A stretch of 64,000 nucleotides of DNA from positions 1-64,000 of the forward strand of contig JASVEC010000002.1 of the NCBI GenBank assembly GCA_030770535.1, read 5' to 3'. Source of the stretch: Batkoa obscura (Eukaryota; Entomophthoromycota; Entomophthoromycetes; Entomophthorales; Batkoaceae). Positions within the stretch are counted from its first letter, which is position 1; every line of letters begins with the position of its first letter. The position numbers and the translations under genes were made by a program. Below the pieces are notes generated by a model. That model was not told the origin of the DNA. It was given only the letters and a program-made list of their open reading frames with translations, and did not search any database. Positions 22,245 through 33,455 of this stretch are shown here, in pieces.

Positions 22245-23143
22245 ATGAATTTAATAAGAAAAGGCTTCAGTGCGATAAAAAACATAAAACCAACACGTTC
22301 ATTTAAAGTGAATTATGCAACTCTTCCAAATGATCAAGGACAAAAGGTTAAAAATTCAATTGGAGTAAGAATTCATTAAATTTAAAGTTGAAAATATAAT
22401 TTGAAAAGCCAGTTAGTTTAACGTCTTTAGGTCTGTTTTTGGCTACTGGTGCTGGGTTGTATTATTACTTAGGTCAAGAAAAGCAAAAAGTTGAAATTGA
22501 AAGAGGCCAAAGAATAAAGAGGGAAAATGAAAAAAGTTTTGGCAAACCTAAACTTGGTGGAAACTTTGAATTAACGGATCATTTTGGGAATAAATTTAAT
22601 CAAGATAACCTTTTGAATAAATATTCAATTATTTACTTTGGATTCACCCACTGTCCTGACATTTGCCCAGATGAGTTGGATAAAATGTCCGAAATCGTTG
22701 AAGCAGTTGGTATTATTATTTAATATTTATTTTATTTATTTATTATTTTTGTTTACTAGAGAATGATTCTTCATTAAAAAACAAGCTTACTCCAATATTT
22801 ATTACCTGTGATCCATTGAGAGATAGTCCAGAAGTTATCAAAGAATATTTAAACGGTAAATCATTGTATTTTATATTCAAACTCAATTTACATATTAGAT
22901 TTCCATCCTAAATTTATTGGGCTTACTGGAACAATTGATGATATTGCCAAGACGTGTAAGGCATATCGAGTATATTATTCTAAGCCTCCAAAAGTAAACC
23001 CTGGTGAGGATTACTTAGTAGATCATTCAATCTTTTTTTATTTGATGGATCCAAATGGACAATTCGTAGATTGTTATGGTAAAGATAAAACTGCTGAACA
23101 AGCTTTCTATTCTATTAAAGGATATTTGAGTGAAAATCTATAA
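22245..23143 (+). CDS. SCO1: SCO1-like copper chaperone for cytochrome c oxidase
   Basis: Four exons (22245-22364, 22409-22709, 22760-22855, 22899-23143) give 253 residues, the normal size. A basic N-terminal presequence (NLIRKGFSAIKN) targets mitochondria. One membrane span (about 44-62, GLFLATGAGLYYY) anchors the thioredoxin-fold domain in the intermembrane space. The copper ligands are visible: CPDIC in FGFTHCPDIC and the His of VDHSIFF. SCO1 delivers copper to the Cu-A site of COX2, so the organism has an aerobic respiratory chain. Introns are 44-50 bp and all keep the frame. Two short repeat elements flank the gene, ending about 140 bp upstream and starting 100 bp downstream. Confidence 0.95.
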
Positions 23144-24185
23144 TATAGATCATTAAAATTAAATATATATGAACATGCTTTTAAAGTTATAAGTTGATCA
23201 ATTTTTAAGCCTAAAGAATAGTATTATAGCTGAAAGGAAAGAAATAGGGTGTTCTTTGATTTCATTATTTTTTCCATCTTTTAAGCACTATCTGGGTGGG
23301 AAAACTGTTAGTAAAATTCTTAAACACAATACATCCTCAAATATTTTATAATTTTTAAATCATAATAGTTTAAAATTTCACTTGTAAACATTATGTTTTC
23401 TAACCTTGATTTATTTGTCTTATAAAACATATTCTAAAACAATTATATACTTTACTACTTTAGATTATCATAGTTTTTTAAAGTTGATTGTTATATTAAT
23501 AGCTCATAATAAATCCAAATTCAAGCTACACCTATTAAGTTATGTTTAATATTTCGGCATTTTTAACTTTAAAAGTTAAATAGTGGCAGGGTAGGATATT
23601 ATATCATTTTGTTTGAGCAAAGTAAGTATAATTCATATTTAATTTATCCTTAAGATAATAACAAATAACATTGAGCTTTATTGTGATTGAGTCTGTCATA
23701 TTGAATCCTTTTCATGCCCCTTAAAGCTTGAAATTTATTAAATATGTTAAATCATGTTAACTCAAAATGTTGAATTATCAATGAAAAGGAAGAAAATTGA
23801 CAAGTATTAGATTTGTTAAATTAATCATTTAACTAAATATTATTTATAATCTAATTTAGTTAAAACTAAAAATCACTATAAAATAATCTATAAGAAATCA
23901 ATTGAAGGAGTAAAAGGGATAAATGAATGTAAATTAAATAAATAAAAGTTTATTATTATAAACATAGTTAACTCCTAAAATTAATGATTGGGTGCTTTGA
24001 ATATAACCAAAAAATGTTAAGAAAATTAAACCAATATTTAAAAACCCGGTTTAAACTACCCCCTCACCCCATAATTACTAACCTTATTTAGCAGCTTTAA
24101 ATTTAAAAGGAGACAGTAAAGCAATAATATTAAAATGATATTGATCATAAAAATACATTCGTTTTTTTCAATTCTATTTATCACC
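23144..24185. other. Spacer with one short repeat element
   Basis: About 1 kb between SCO1 and the first 7TM-RGS gene, holding the element at 23244-23344 and otherwise plain AT-rich DNA. Confidence 0.5.
23244..23344 (+). mobile_element. Short TIR element (MITE-like), copy 9
   Basis: Direct copy with a worn left end (ATAGGGTGTTCTTTGA), good core (TTTTAAGCACTATCTGGGTG) and right end ACATCCTCAAATAT, 100 bp past the SCO1 stop codon. Confidence 0.8.
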
Positions 24186-25691
24186 ATGGCTTTAGATAAT
24201 ATAAATGATAATATAGTGATCACTATCATGTTCTTTTGGAACTTATTTATAGTAGGTTCGTCAGTATTATTTGTACATTTACGAAGCAATTTGACCATAA
24301 AATTTCGAAATGTTGGACTAACATTATATGGGGTTGTAGCTACATTACTCCTTACAAATATTTACTTTATGACAATGCTAAGGCCTTCTACTGTGCCTTG
24401 TCATTTCGTTTTATGGGCTATTTCTTTATGCGCTCCTTCTTGGTTCTTATCTCTTTTTGGAAAGTTTTTTTTATTAGCCTTTAGTTACCAGCATGCAAAA
24501 TCAAAATTAAAGGCAAATACAGCTCTAACCTTTTTGGATAGCAACCATGCCAGCAGTATAAACCACGACAACAATAAAAAGAATAGCAACCTTTTCAATT
24601 TATTTAGAAAAGATAAGCATGAATCATCCAGAGATGCCGAATTGGGTCGTAATTGGTATCATCAGAATAGAAATCGGTGGACAACTCAGTCAGTATGTGT
24701 ATGTATTATTATTATGCTTGGTTTTCATGCCGTGGTAGCTGCATTGACTCAATGGCTAGACCCAAAGTATCATGTATTAGCAACACCACAATTAAATTGC
24801 ATTCAAGGTAATGGTATGATTCCATTATTTATTACTGCTATCTTATATTTCGGTGTTGGAGGTCCACTCTTAGTTATTCTACTATGGCCAGCTAAAGATG
24901 CTTACTGGCTTAAGTTTGAGTTAGTAGCTTTAGTATTGACTACTTCTCCAATCATTACTTTATTTTTACTATTCACTTACGTTGGATTTCTTGGAGAAAA
25001 ATTTTATCCAGTTATATTTTTACTACCATTTCATTTATTGACTCATTGCTCATCTATAGTAATTCCTATATTAGATGTGTATCGTAATCATTTAAAGAAA
25101 ACACCTAATAACTTTGCTAAATTTCATCTTATGTTGAAAGATCCAGATCAATTTACTGATTTTAAAGAATTCACTGTCAGTGATTTTACAATTGAAAACC
25201 CCTTATTTTATGAAGCATATATTAATTTTTTAAATGAATATGATCCTAATTTATTATTAAACAATCCACTACACCAAATTGATTCAAATCTCACAAAGAA
25301 ATCAATTTTACCTAAGCTAATACCAAACAAATGGAATCCATTACAAAGTACAGCTCATTTAAATGAGTCCCACAGTGTAAATAACAATAATATTTTAATG
25401 GAAGAGATTTCACGTGATGCCGAAAGCACTGTAATAATCGTTGATAAGAACCTAGCTTTAGCACCTTTAAATGCAAAAGAGACAAGGGAGCTATTGAATA
25501 TCTATGAAAAATTTATTGCCCCTGGCTCTGATTATCAGTTGAATTTAAATGGAACAACTGTAAGACAAATAAAGATGAGAATTAATAATCAAGAGTATGA
25601 TCCATTGATGTACATGCCAGCTTTGAATGAAGTGCTCGATTCAATGTATCGTAATACCTACGTTCGTTTTATAAAATTTCAGCAATTTTAA
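24186..25691 (+). CDS. 7TM-RGS protein, copy 1
   Basis: Single exon. An ATG at 24135 would add 17 residues, but starting at 24186 (MALDNINDN) gives 501 residues, exactly the length and start of its paralog at 29777. About seven hydrophobic segments fill residues 1-310. The C-terminal half is an RGS domain: HLMLKDPDQFTDFKEF and ENPLFYEAYINFL, then about 75 residues of polar insertion, then IYEKFIAPGSDYQLNLNGT and LDSMYRNTYVRF. RGS domains speed GTP hydrolysis by G-alpha subunits; 7TM-RGS proteins such as plant AtRGS1 and fungal GprK-type receptors combine receptor and off-switch at the plasma membrane. The ligand is unknown. The insertion within the RGS fold is unusual. Confidence 0.85.
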   Translation: MALDNINDNIVITIMFFWNLFIVGSSVLFVHLRSNLTIKFRNVGLTLYGVVATLLLTNIYFMTMLRPSTVPCHFVLWAISLCAPSWFLSLFGKFFLLAFSYQHAKSKLKANTALTFLDSNHASSINHDNNKKNSNLFNLFRKDKHESSRDAELGRNWYHQNRNRWTTQSVCVCIIIMLGFHAVVAALTQWLDPKYHVLATPQLNCIQGNGMIPLFITAILYFGVGGPLLVILLWPAKDAYWLKFELVALVLTTSPIITLFLLFTYVGFLGEKFYPVIFLLPFHLLTHCSSIVIPILDVYRNHLKKTPNNFAKFHLMLKDPDQFTDFKEFTVSDFTIENPLFYEAYINFLNEYDPNLLLNNPLHQIDSNLTKKSILPKLIPNKWNPLQSTAHLNESHSVNNNNILMEEISRDAESTVIIVDKNLALAPLNAKETRELLNIYEKFIAPGSDYQLNLNGTTVRQIKMRINNQEYDPLMYMPALNEVLDSMYRNTYVRFIKFQQF

Positions 25692-26752
25692 CTGCTTCAT
25701 GTCTATATTTTTTATAAGGTTGATTTATCCTTATTTCATATTTTTAATTCAATAAACTTAGATTTAAATAGTAATGAAATTTATTTAAGTGTTAATTTTA
25801 AATTATACCTGTACCTTATAATTGATAATTGTTTTTTTTATTGAATATTAAAAACTATATTTCAGCTTTTATAGCTAACAAAACTAAGTATGAAAATTTA
25901 TAAATATTTTTGAACATGGAGGAATAAAGCTTTTAAGCGTATTATTAGGAGTAGAAATTTTTAAACGCAAGTTTAATAAGAATGGGAAAAGACGAGAAGA
26001 GTAAATGAAGTTATGATAATGATGTAAAGTATCATAATTTCTTTTTTCAAGTTCAGGTTTTAGAAGGTTATAATTAAAACCGAGTAAAAATATTAAATGT
26101 TGAAGCAAAAATCACCGTTCCTTCTGTACAAAATAGAATTTCAAATATTAAGTTAAAAATGAAAAATAATAAAGAAAGATATTCCCAAATATTATTTCAA
26201 AAAGAAATCAATGTTTAACATATTGAATCTGAGTATTCTTAGATACAAATCATTTCAAAAATAAACAAGTTATGAAAACTGAAAATCAACTTTTTCATCT
26301 AGAATCATATAAAGAACAATATTGCTGAAAAAATGTCTAAAAAATATCATTTAAGGATAGTGTATTAGTTTTGAATAAATAAAAGCTATAACTTCTTTTA
26401 AATGTATAATTATTTAAAGTTTGCTTTATAATTTGTTTATTAGCTTTTTCTTTTATTTAATAGGGCTCAGACTGAATAAAATTATGAAGTATATACAATC
26501 ATTGGGTAATTGTTACAACATACGAATAAAAGCAACCCATAGTTCGAGTTTATTTTTATTTATAACTTTAGATAAAACATACTCCCAAATTAGGTAATAT
26601 GGCAATTGAAGATTATTTAAAACTCAGGGTTTCCAAGAATAATTTGTACAATAATTTACAAAACGATTAAGTGGTGGATAAAAGAAAAATAATCGAATTT
26701 TTATCTTTTTTACTTTTTATTTTACCTTAATCTATTTTAAAAAAAACCTAAA
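25692..26752. other. Intergenic spacer
   Basis: About 1 kb of AT-rich DNA between 7TM-RGS copy 1 and the UNC93-like gene. A 74-codon frame on the minus strand (25884-26108) has no recognisable features. Nothing else seen. Confidence 0.5.
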
Positions 26753-28069
26753 ATGTTGAAATTTAACACTACCCTAGCCCAGAATATATTAGTCGGGTTT
26801 ATATGTTTCTGTTGTCCAGGGATGTTCAATGCGTTGAATGGTATCGGAGGAGGAGGTTTGGAAGATCCAACTGTTGCCTCAAACGCTTTAGTTGCACTCT
26901 ACACAACATTTTCTTTAGTAGGAGCTTTCGCTGGTGGTGCTATTAACAATATTTTAGGGACCAAGCTTACTATGTTAATAGGATGCTTAACCTTTGCACT
27001 ATACTCTGGTTCGTTATTAGCTTATAATAGTATTGAAAATCACGCCATAGGTTCGCCCCTTGTTATTGCAGCAGGTGCCATTTTAGGAATTGGTGCCGCT
27101 ATGCTGTGGTCAGCACAAGGCGCATTAATGATGGCGTATCCTTTAGAAAGCGAAAAGGGGAAATTCATTTCGGTTTTTTGGGTTATATTTAATATTGGAG
27201 GTGTATTAGGCGGCCTGATTTCATTTGGCATCAATTTTAATAATAGTTCAGCTGGAGTAACCTCTGGTACTTACATTGCTTTTATGTCATTAATGATAGT
27301 TGGAGCATTAATTGCGTTATTGTTATTACCACCTAATAAAGTTGTTCGTTCTGATGGCTCTCCAATCGAGGTTCCAAAGTATCCATCGCCTATTGAAGAA
27401 ATTAAAGGAGTTGCAAAGGTATTTTTTGATCTTAAGATGATATTGTTGATTCCACTATTTCTCTCTTCTAATTGGTATTACACTTATGAATTTAACACAT
27501 ATAATGGGTTATTATTTAATATACGTACTCGTTCACTTAATAATGCTTTATATTGGGGCACTCAAATGATTTCTGCTACTATATGGGGTAAGCTGTTAGA
27601 TAATCCAAAAATGACGCGTAAGCAAAGAGGTTTCTTAGCTTTGTCTTTATTAGGGTTAATTGTTTCTGCCATTTGGGGTGGAGGTTTGGCTGTGCAACTT
27701 AATTTTTCAGTAGAGAACCCACCTAAGCCAATTGATTTTAGTGATAGTGGCTATGTTGGATTAGTATTTTTGTATATTTTTTATGGATTAGCTGATTCAT
27801 TAGTGCAAACCACTTCCTATTGGGTAATGGGGGCACTATCTAATGACTCTGCAGTTTTATCCCGCTATGCTGGTTTCTATAAAGGCATACAATCTGCTGG
27901 AGCAGCAATTGCCTGGCGATTGAATGCTATCCAAACTCCTTATCTTGTTGAATTGATTATCAATTGGACTTTAATAGTAGCTGGATGTATAGCTGCACTT
28001 ATAGTTGCTACTAAGATTAAAGAGTCTTCAAAGGTTGAACAAGAAGATAAAGTAGTTTATCAAAGTTAA
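26753..28069 (+). CDS. UNC93-like MFS membrane protein
   Basis: Single exon, 438 residues with about 11-12 membrane segments. The N-terminal part has the fungal UNC93-like signature: FCCPGMFNALNGIGGGG, then ALYTTFSLVGAFAGGAINN, and GIGAAMLWSAQGALMMAYP in the segment that follows. The C terminus is short and charged (cytosolic). These proteins are major-facilitator relatives; in fungi they are usually annotated as DUF895 or UNC93-like transporters of unknown substrate. It lies between the two 7TM-RGS paralogs, all three on the same strand, so it may have been bracketed by their duplication. No intron, like its neighbours on both sides. Confidence 0.85.
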   Translation: MLKFNTTLAQNILVGFICFCCPGMFNALNGIGGGGLEDPTVASNALVALYTTFSLVGAFAGGAINNILGTKLTMLIGCLTFALYSGSLLAYNSIENHAIGSPLVIAAGAILGIGAAMLWSAQGALMMAYPLESEKGKFISVFWVIFNIGGVLGGLISFGINFNNSSAGVTSGTYIAFMSLMIVGALIALLLLPPNKVVRSDGSPIEVPKYPSPIEEIKGVAKVFFDLKMILLIPLFLSSNWYYTYEFNTYNGLLFNIRTRSLNNALYWGTQMISATIWGKLLDNPKMTRKQRGFLALSLLGLIVSAIWGGGLAVQLNFSVENPPKPIDFSDSGYVGLVFLYIFYGLADSLVQTTSYWVMGALSNDSAVLSRYAGFYKGIQSAGAAIAWRLNAIQTPYLVELIINWTLIVAGCIAALIVATKIKESSKVEQEDKVVYQS

Positions 28070-28343
28070 TTATTAACCCAAATGAATAAAGATAAATATT
28101 TAAATAAATTAACCGAAAAATATCTATTTTCAAGATCTTATTACTTAATAAAAGTTGGTTTTTATTCATTCAAATTAATATAAATTAAATGCATCTTTTA
28201 TTTGTTTGTAGCCTATTTCTATCATCTAAAACCGTTTTCTAAAATAAAAAGATTATGTTTAAAAGGTGTTAGTTTTAAATATCTCATCACAACCAATAGA
28301 CTTATTTTAGATGAGAAAACAAAATCAAACAATTTACTATAAT

Positions 28344-28448
28344 TATATGATGATGTCTCTTTTTGTTAAAAAAAATTTACTAATATATTTTCCTCTTAAG
28401 AGCACTTAAAAAATAGAAATAGTGATGAAACCCAAAAACACCCTATAT
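28344..28448 (-). mobile_element. Short TIR element (MITE-like), copy 10
   Basis: Strongly diverged inverted copy (ATATGATGATGT to ACACCCTATAT) that keeps AGAGCACTTAAAAAATAG in the core. Confidence 0.65.
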
Positions 28449-28680
28449 AGAGATTACAGATAAATAGACATTATCTAAAAAGCTTGATTTGAGGTTCATT
28501 GCTAGTTTTATATAAGATTATTTCAAAAGTAATATTCTTTTTTGGCAAAAAAAGCCAGTTGTTAACTGCTACATCAAATATCTTTTACCTTATAAAAATT
28601 TATACTAAAAAACTTATCTTCAGTAGTTATATACAATTACCACTTTAGATCTGTCAAAAAAGGAAACCTCTTATGTAACC

Positions 28681-28782
28681 ATACGGGGATGTATTTTTGT
28701 TTAAGGATTTTACTAACAAATTTTCTGCTCAAATAGCGCTTAAAAGATGGAAAAAGTAATGAAGCCAAAAAAACACTCTCAG
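28681..28782 (-). mobile_element. Short TIR element (MITE-like), copy 11
   Basis: Inverted copy from ACGGGGATGTATTTTTGTTT to ACACTCTCAGG, with core CAAATAGCGCTTAAAAGATG. Confidence 0.85.
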
Positions 28783-29130
28783 GTTATAATCAAAATTTAG
28801 GCTTTAATATCATAATGAGTATTATTTTTGAAACTTCATTGTTTTAATAAAATGCTATGGAGTAGTTTCAATGGTTTTATATTGGAAATTGTAATAATAG
28901 TGATTGATTAAAAGTACTATTAAAAAAAATACTATTTTTTATGATAATACTAGGTGAAGTTACTTTCGCTTTATCTTTTAGGGTTCCTTGATGTATGTTA
29001 AAGATACCAAAACCAAGGAAAGTAAAAGTAGTAATACCAACTTCAATGTTAAAATCATTAGTAAACATAATAAACTACTTTATTAATTTAAAGTTAAGTT
29101 ATTGAATAGCGTACGTATAGCTTTCAAGAT

Positions 29131-29229
29131 TTGAGAATATTTTTTGTTTCATTACTTTTTCCATTTTTTAAGCGTTATTTTGAGTGGAAAGATTGTTAGT
29201 AAAATTCTTAAACAAAAATACATCCCCAT
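29131..29229 (+). mobile_element. Short TIR element (MITE-like), copy 12
   Basis: Direct copy with a worn left end and intact right half: AAGATTGTTAGTAAAATTCT, then TTAAACAAAAATACATCCCC. Confidence 0.85.
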
Positions 29230-29776
29230 TTAAAGTTTTTCTGTTGTTGTTTTAATTATTTAGTGATATGAACTTAATATAAATAATTTGATATCTTTCA
29301 AAACCTTTTAAAAGTAACAAGTTTTATATTTGACTCTATATTATTTTAAGATTTAATCATAATCCCTTTATAAAATTATCCTCACGCACTTAAATCATTT
29401 AAATATAAATCTCATTACTTTGCCCCTTAATATATTAACCTAATAAAAATTAAACCAATGCTCAAAATATAAATGTAGGCTAATATATAGTATGGTATAT
29501 ATAAAAATATAATGTCAATAGTCTTTTGATAACAACTAGATCTAAAAACATGCATAAATTAAATAGTCATATATATTAATATAGCATTTATCTAATAGAA
29601 AAGAAATTAAATTTTTGGTAATAAACCCTTGCTCCTTAAAAATAATTAACTTAAAAAGGATATTATACCAACTATATAAACTCCTTTCTGATATAGGCCT
29701 TTCCTTAGAAAACTAAAAGTATTAAAAATTAAAATTTGATTTCTTATTATTTATTTTTAATTATTTATTTATAAAA

Positions 29777-31282
29777 ATGGCTTTAGGCAGCATTGATGAT
29801 AATGTAATAATCGGGGTTATGTTCGTATGGAACTTATTCATTTTAAGTACATCTGGATTATTCTACTACCTACGCTCAAATTTAACCGTTAAGTTTCGTA
29901 ATGTGCCATTGACTTTATTAGGGGTCATTAGTACTCTATTACTTAGTAATACTTATTTTATAACAATCTTAAAACCCAACACAGTACCATGCTATTTTGT
30001 TCTATGGGCTTTATCTTTAGGCGCACCAACCTGGTTTTTAACCTTTTTTGGCAAATATTTTTTATTGGCTTTTAGTTATCAACATGCCAAATCCAAATTG
30101 AAAGCCAATAGCGATCTCACCTTTTTAGAAGATAGTCCCGCTGTCGCGGATAAAAACGAGCTGGGCTTAAATACTAACTTGGATTCAACATACCCTTCAA
30201 CTGTGGGCTTCTTTACCAATTTAAAAAATAACCGGGATGTCGAATTGGGCCGTAATTGGTATCATCAAAATAGGAATCGTTGGACAACTCAATCGGTATG
30301 TGTATGTATTATTGTTATGCTTGGTTTTCATGCTGTGGTAGCTGCATTGACTCAATGGTTGGATCCAAATTATCATAAATTAGCAGTTCCTCAGTTAAAT
30401 TGTATTCAAGGTAATGGTATGATTCCATTGTTTGCTACCGCTATTTTATATTTTGGTGTTGGTGGGCCATTTTTAGTTATTATGTTGTGGCCAGCTAAAG
30501 ATGCTTACTGGCTTAAGTTTGAGTTAGTAGCTTTAGTATTAACTACTTCTCCAATCATTACTTTATTTTTATTATTTACTTATGTACAAGCCCTTGGAGA
30601 TAGATTCTACCCTGTAGCATTCTTATTCCCATTTCATTTATTAACTCATTGCTCGTCTATATTAATTCCTGTTATAGATGTGTACCGAATGCATTTAAAG
30701 AAAACACCTAATAACTTTGCTAAATTTCATCTTATGTTGAAAGATCCAGATCAATTTACTGATTTTAAAGAATTCACTGTCAGTGATTTTACAATTGAAA
30801 ACCCCTTATTTTATGAAGCATATATTAATTTTTTAAATGAATATGACCCTAATTTATTAAACGATAAAGTCGATCATCAATCTGATACCAAGAAACACAC
30901 GCGTTCTTTAATCCCAAAGATGATAAAGTCTAAATGGAATCCTTTAAGTTCTAGTAGCAACCTTGGTGCCGATACAGACAAAGATGTACCAATGGAAAGG
31001 TTGAGTAACAATGTAGTACAGGTATTGAGAAGTAATCAAAACGCTACTCTACGCCCCATGACAGGTAATGAGACAAGAAAACTTATCCAGCTTTATGATA
31101 GATTTATTGCACCTGGATCCGATTACCAATTGAATTTGAATGGTACTACCGTAAGGCAGATTAAAATGAAAATCAATGGTCAGGAATATGACCCATTGAT
31201 GTTGATGCCCGCCTTAAATGAAGTACTCGATTCGATGTACCGTAATACCTATGTGCGTTTTATCAAATTCCAACAGTTTTAA
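29777..31282 (+). CDS. 7TM-RGS protein, copy 2
   Basis: Single exon, 501 residues, colinear with 24186-25691: same start (MALGSIDDN), seven hydrophobic segments, the block ELGRNWYHQNRNRWTTQSV before membrane segment 4, and the RGS domain interrupted by a polar insertion of about 75 residues. The insertion and the loop after segment 3 differ most between copies, while the RGS ends are nearly identical (DSMYRNTYVRFIKFQQF). Bases 30692-30846 are identical to 25089-25243 over 155 bp although the flanks differ at many synonymous sites, which suggests gene conversion. Predicted to act as a membrane receptor that down-regulates G-alpha signalling. No TATA box recognised. Confidence 0.85.
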   Translation: MALGSIDDNVIIGVMFVWNLFILSTSGLFYYLRSNLTVKFRNVPLTLLGVISTLLLSNTYFITILKPNTVPCYFVLWALSLGAPTWFLTFFGKYFLLAFSYQHAKSKLKANSDLTFLEDSPAVADKNELGLNTNLDSTYPSTVGFFTNLKNNRDVELGRNWYHQNRNRWTTQSVCVCIIVMLGFHAVVAALTQWLDPNYHKLAVPQLNCIQGNGMIPLFATAILYFGVGGPFLVIMLWPAKDAYWLKFELVALVLTTSPIITLFLLFTYVQALGDRFYPVAFLFPFHLLTHCSSILIPVIDVYRMHLKKTPNNFAKFHLMLKDPDQFTDFKEFTVSDFTIENPLFYEAYINFLNEYDPNLLNDKVDHQSDTKKHTRSLIPKMIKSKWNPLSSSSNLGADTDKDVPMERLSNNVVQVLRSNQNATLRPMTGNETRKLIQLYDRFIAPGSDYQLNLNGTTVRQIKMKINGQEYDPLMLMPALNEVLDSMYRNTYVRFIKFQQF

Positions 31283-32059
31283 TTTTTCTATTCCTTTTAC
31301 TAAGAACTATATGTTCGAATAAATGTTTATTTTGTTAATAAAAATTTTGACCTTTGTTATGTTTATGGTTTACATGGACAAATTTATAACTATGTTATAA
31401 TAAAAAGTATTTGGTACTACAGCCTTGATTATTAATATCTTCATAAGTTTTGAAATAATTTGAATTCACAATATATAAATATGCAAGAGCTCATTGTTAA
31501 TCAAATTGATAATGCTTATACAAGGAGAACGTAAATTAATTTAATGCTTTAGTTATGAGTTAAAAAAATTAAACATTCAGTTTATAAAATCATTCTATCA
31601 AAAACATCCTATTTTTTAAATTAGTTATTTCTAGATGCTTTTATTATAAAACTGTGAATTTATTCAGATTCAATATTCAGATTCATTCTGCTCAGCTTTA
31701 TAAAATTTATTTTTATGCCCGATTTCATATTACTTTCATATATTACAACTATTAATAATATGTTGCTCATACTTTTTTGATCACTTCCAAACTTCTAATT
31801 TCATCAAGTATTTTATAGCCAATGAAGCTAATTTAGTAGCTACACTCATAACCTTGCCAAAAAGTGCATTCTTTTAATCCAATAAAAAATCTAATCGTTA
31901 AACCCTTTAAAGAGGAATTAAAATGGTACGATTTCATAGTAAGTTAAAGATGCAGAGATTTAATTTGCTAAAAAATCCAGTGTTATGATTCGCTCATAAA
32001 TCGAACTAATAAAAAAAAGTATAAAAAGGTTTTATCAAAACATAGATTGAGAAAGAAAG
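31283..32059. other. Intergenic spacer
   Basis: About 780 bp of AT-rich sequence holding the 3' end of 7TM-RGS copy 2 and the promoter of the sterol oxidase gene. No repeat copy and no coding signal. Confidence 0.5.
32020..32027 (+). promoter_or_regulatory. TATA box of the sterol C-4 oxidase gene
   Basis: TATAAAAA ends 32 bases before the ATG at 32060. Motif and spacing only. Confidence 0.5.
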
Positions 32060-33074
32060 ATGATAGCCGAAATGCAAGCATTTGTTCAACAAACAGTCGA
32101 AAGTTGTTTAGAAAAACCAACGTTTATTATTCCTGATGGTTATCTTCCTAATGCGTTTGAAAATGCATGGATGGAAATGTTCAATTATGGAAACCCTTGG
32201 TTAGTGATTACCGTGTTTTCTCTGTGCTTACATGAGATTTTTTATTTTGGTAGATATATTCCCTATATGATATATGACCAGATCCCTTCTTTACAGAAAT
32301 ATAAGCTTCAAGAGGTAAAACTATTTGTTATCTATATATTACAAAATTAAGCCGTATTTAGGATAAAGTAGTAACCTCTGAGGAGAGGTGGCACTGTACA
32401 AGGCAAGTGCTATTTGTACATTTCTTTTATGCTGGCGCTTATATCGTTTTCTTTTACCCTGTTGCTAAAACTCTTGGCCTAGACTTTTTTAAAATCCCAT
32501 TCCCAGACTGGTAAATTAATATTATATTTTATAAAGTTAATATTTACTTATTAAAAACAGGAAAGAGCTTTTTGTTCATTTAGCTGTCTGTTTCATTGTT
32601 GAAGATTCTTGGCATTACTGGTTACATCGCGCCATGCATTATGGTCCTTTCTATAAATACATCCATAAAGTTCATCATGAGTACTCCGCCCCCTTTGGTA
32701 TTGCTGCCGAATATGCTCACCCCATTGAAGTAGCACTATTAGGTTTAGGTTCCTTTTTAGGGCCCATGTTAATTTTGGGTGTAAGCGGAAATATGCACGC
32801 AATTACAGCAGAAGCCTTTGTAGCTTTACGCATCTGTCAAGCTGTAGAAGCTCACTCAGGTTATGATTTACCCTGGTCCTTACATAATATTATCCCATTT
32901 TGGGCTGGTGCTGAACATCATGATTTTCATCATCAAGCTTTTGTTGATTGCTATGCATCATCCTTCCGTTGGAACGATTCCATCTTTGGGACCGATAGTA
33001 AATATCACTCTGCTAGAGAGCGTATGAGACAAAAGAAATTAAAGATGAGTCAGAATAAGGATAAGACTCAGTAA
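32060..33074 (+). CDS. ERG25: C-4 methylsterol oxidase (ERG25 type)
   Basis: Three exons (32060-32314, 32362-32510, 32561-33074) give 305 residues, as in yeast Erg25. The protein has the fatty-acid-hydroxylase superfamily layout: membrane segments around three iron-binding histidine boxes, HRAMH, HKVHHE and HDFHHQ, with the ergosterol-enzyme context DSWHYWLHR and EYAHPIE. Erg25 oxidises the C-4 methyl groups of 4,4-dimethylzymosterol in the ER, using cytochrome b5 and oxygen, in ergosterol synthesis. The C terminus is Lys-rich but without a clean KKxx signal. Introns are 47 and 50 bp. A TATA box precedes the start. Confidence 0.95.
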
Positions 33075-33455
33075 ATTTAGTAATTAATTCAAAATAGTAT
33101 ATTATAAATAAATGTTTTTAAATTCATTACTGGTTTTTTGGATTGTTATAATACAACTTCGATATTCTAAACAATTTATAACATACGGTTAATTATTATT
33201 AGCAAATTTATTGATTAATCGAATAAAGCAAACATCAAGAAAATGTTTTTAAAAATAGTTTTATGATTTTTATAAATAGTATATATATATATATTGTCTT
33301 TTAAGTAGTATATAATTTGTTTTTAAAGTATTTTAAATAGTTTACAATTGTTCCTACTCTAGTTCTTTGATAAAAGATAAGAATTTACGTTTTATGATTG
33401 GCTAACTGAAACCCATAAACCCTTTCAAAAAAATTATATCTTTTCACTCACAATA
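33075..33455. other. Intergenic spacer
   Basis: About 380 bp of AT-rich DNA including a TA run near 33283-33295. Nothing else recognised. Confidence 0.5.

Larger units (their letters stand above)
28070..29776. other. Spacer with three short repeat elements
   Basis: About 1.7 kb upstream of 7TM-RGS copy 2. Three copies of the short element (28344, 28681, 29131) occupy its middle. A 63-codon minus-strand frame at 28877 is not convincing. Confidence 0.6.

Noticed and set aside
24135-24185. Upstream in-frame ATG extending 7TM-RGS copy 1 by 17 residues
   Set aside because: The paralog begins at the residue matching the ATG at 24186, and both then have 501 residues.
25884-26108. 74-codon open frame on the minus strand after 7TM-RGS copy 1
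   Set aside because: Phe/Leu/Ile-rich composition as expected from random AT-rich DNA, no start context or domain, and no continuation by splicing.
28877-29068. 63-codon minus-strand frame between short elements
   Set aside because: No recognisable family, and surrounding frames show no exon partners.
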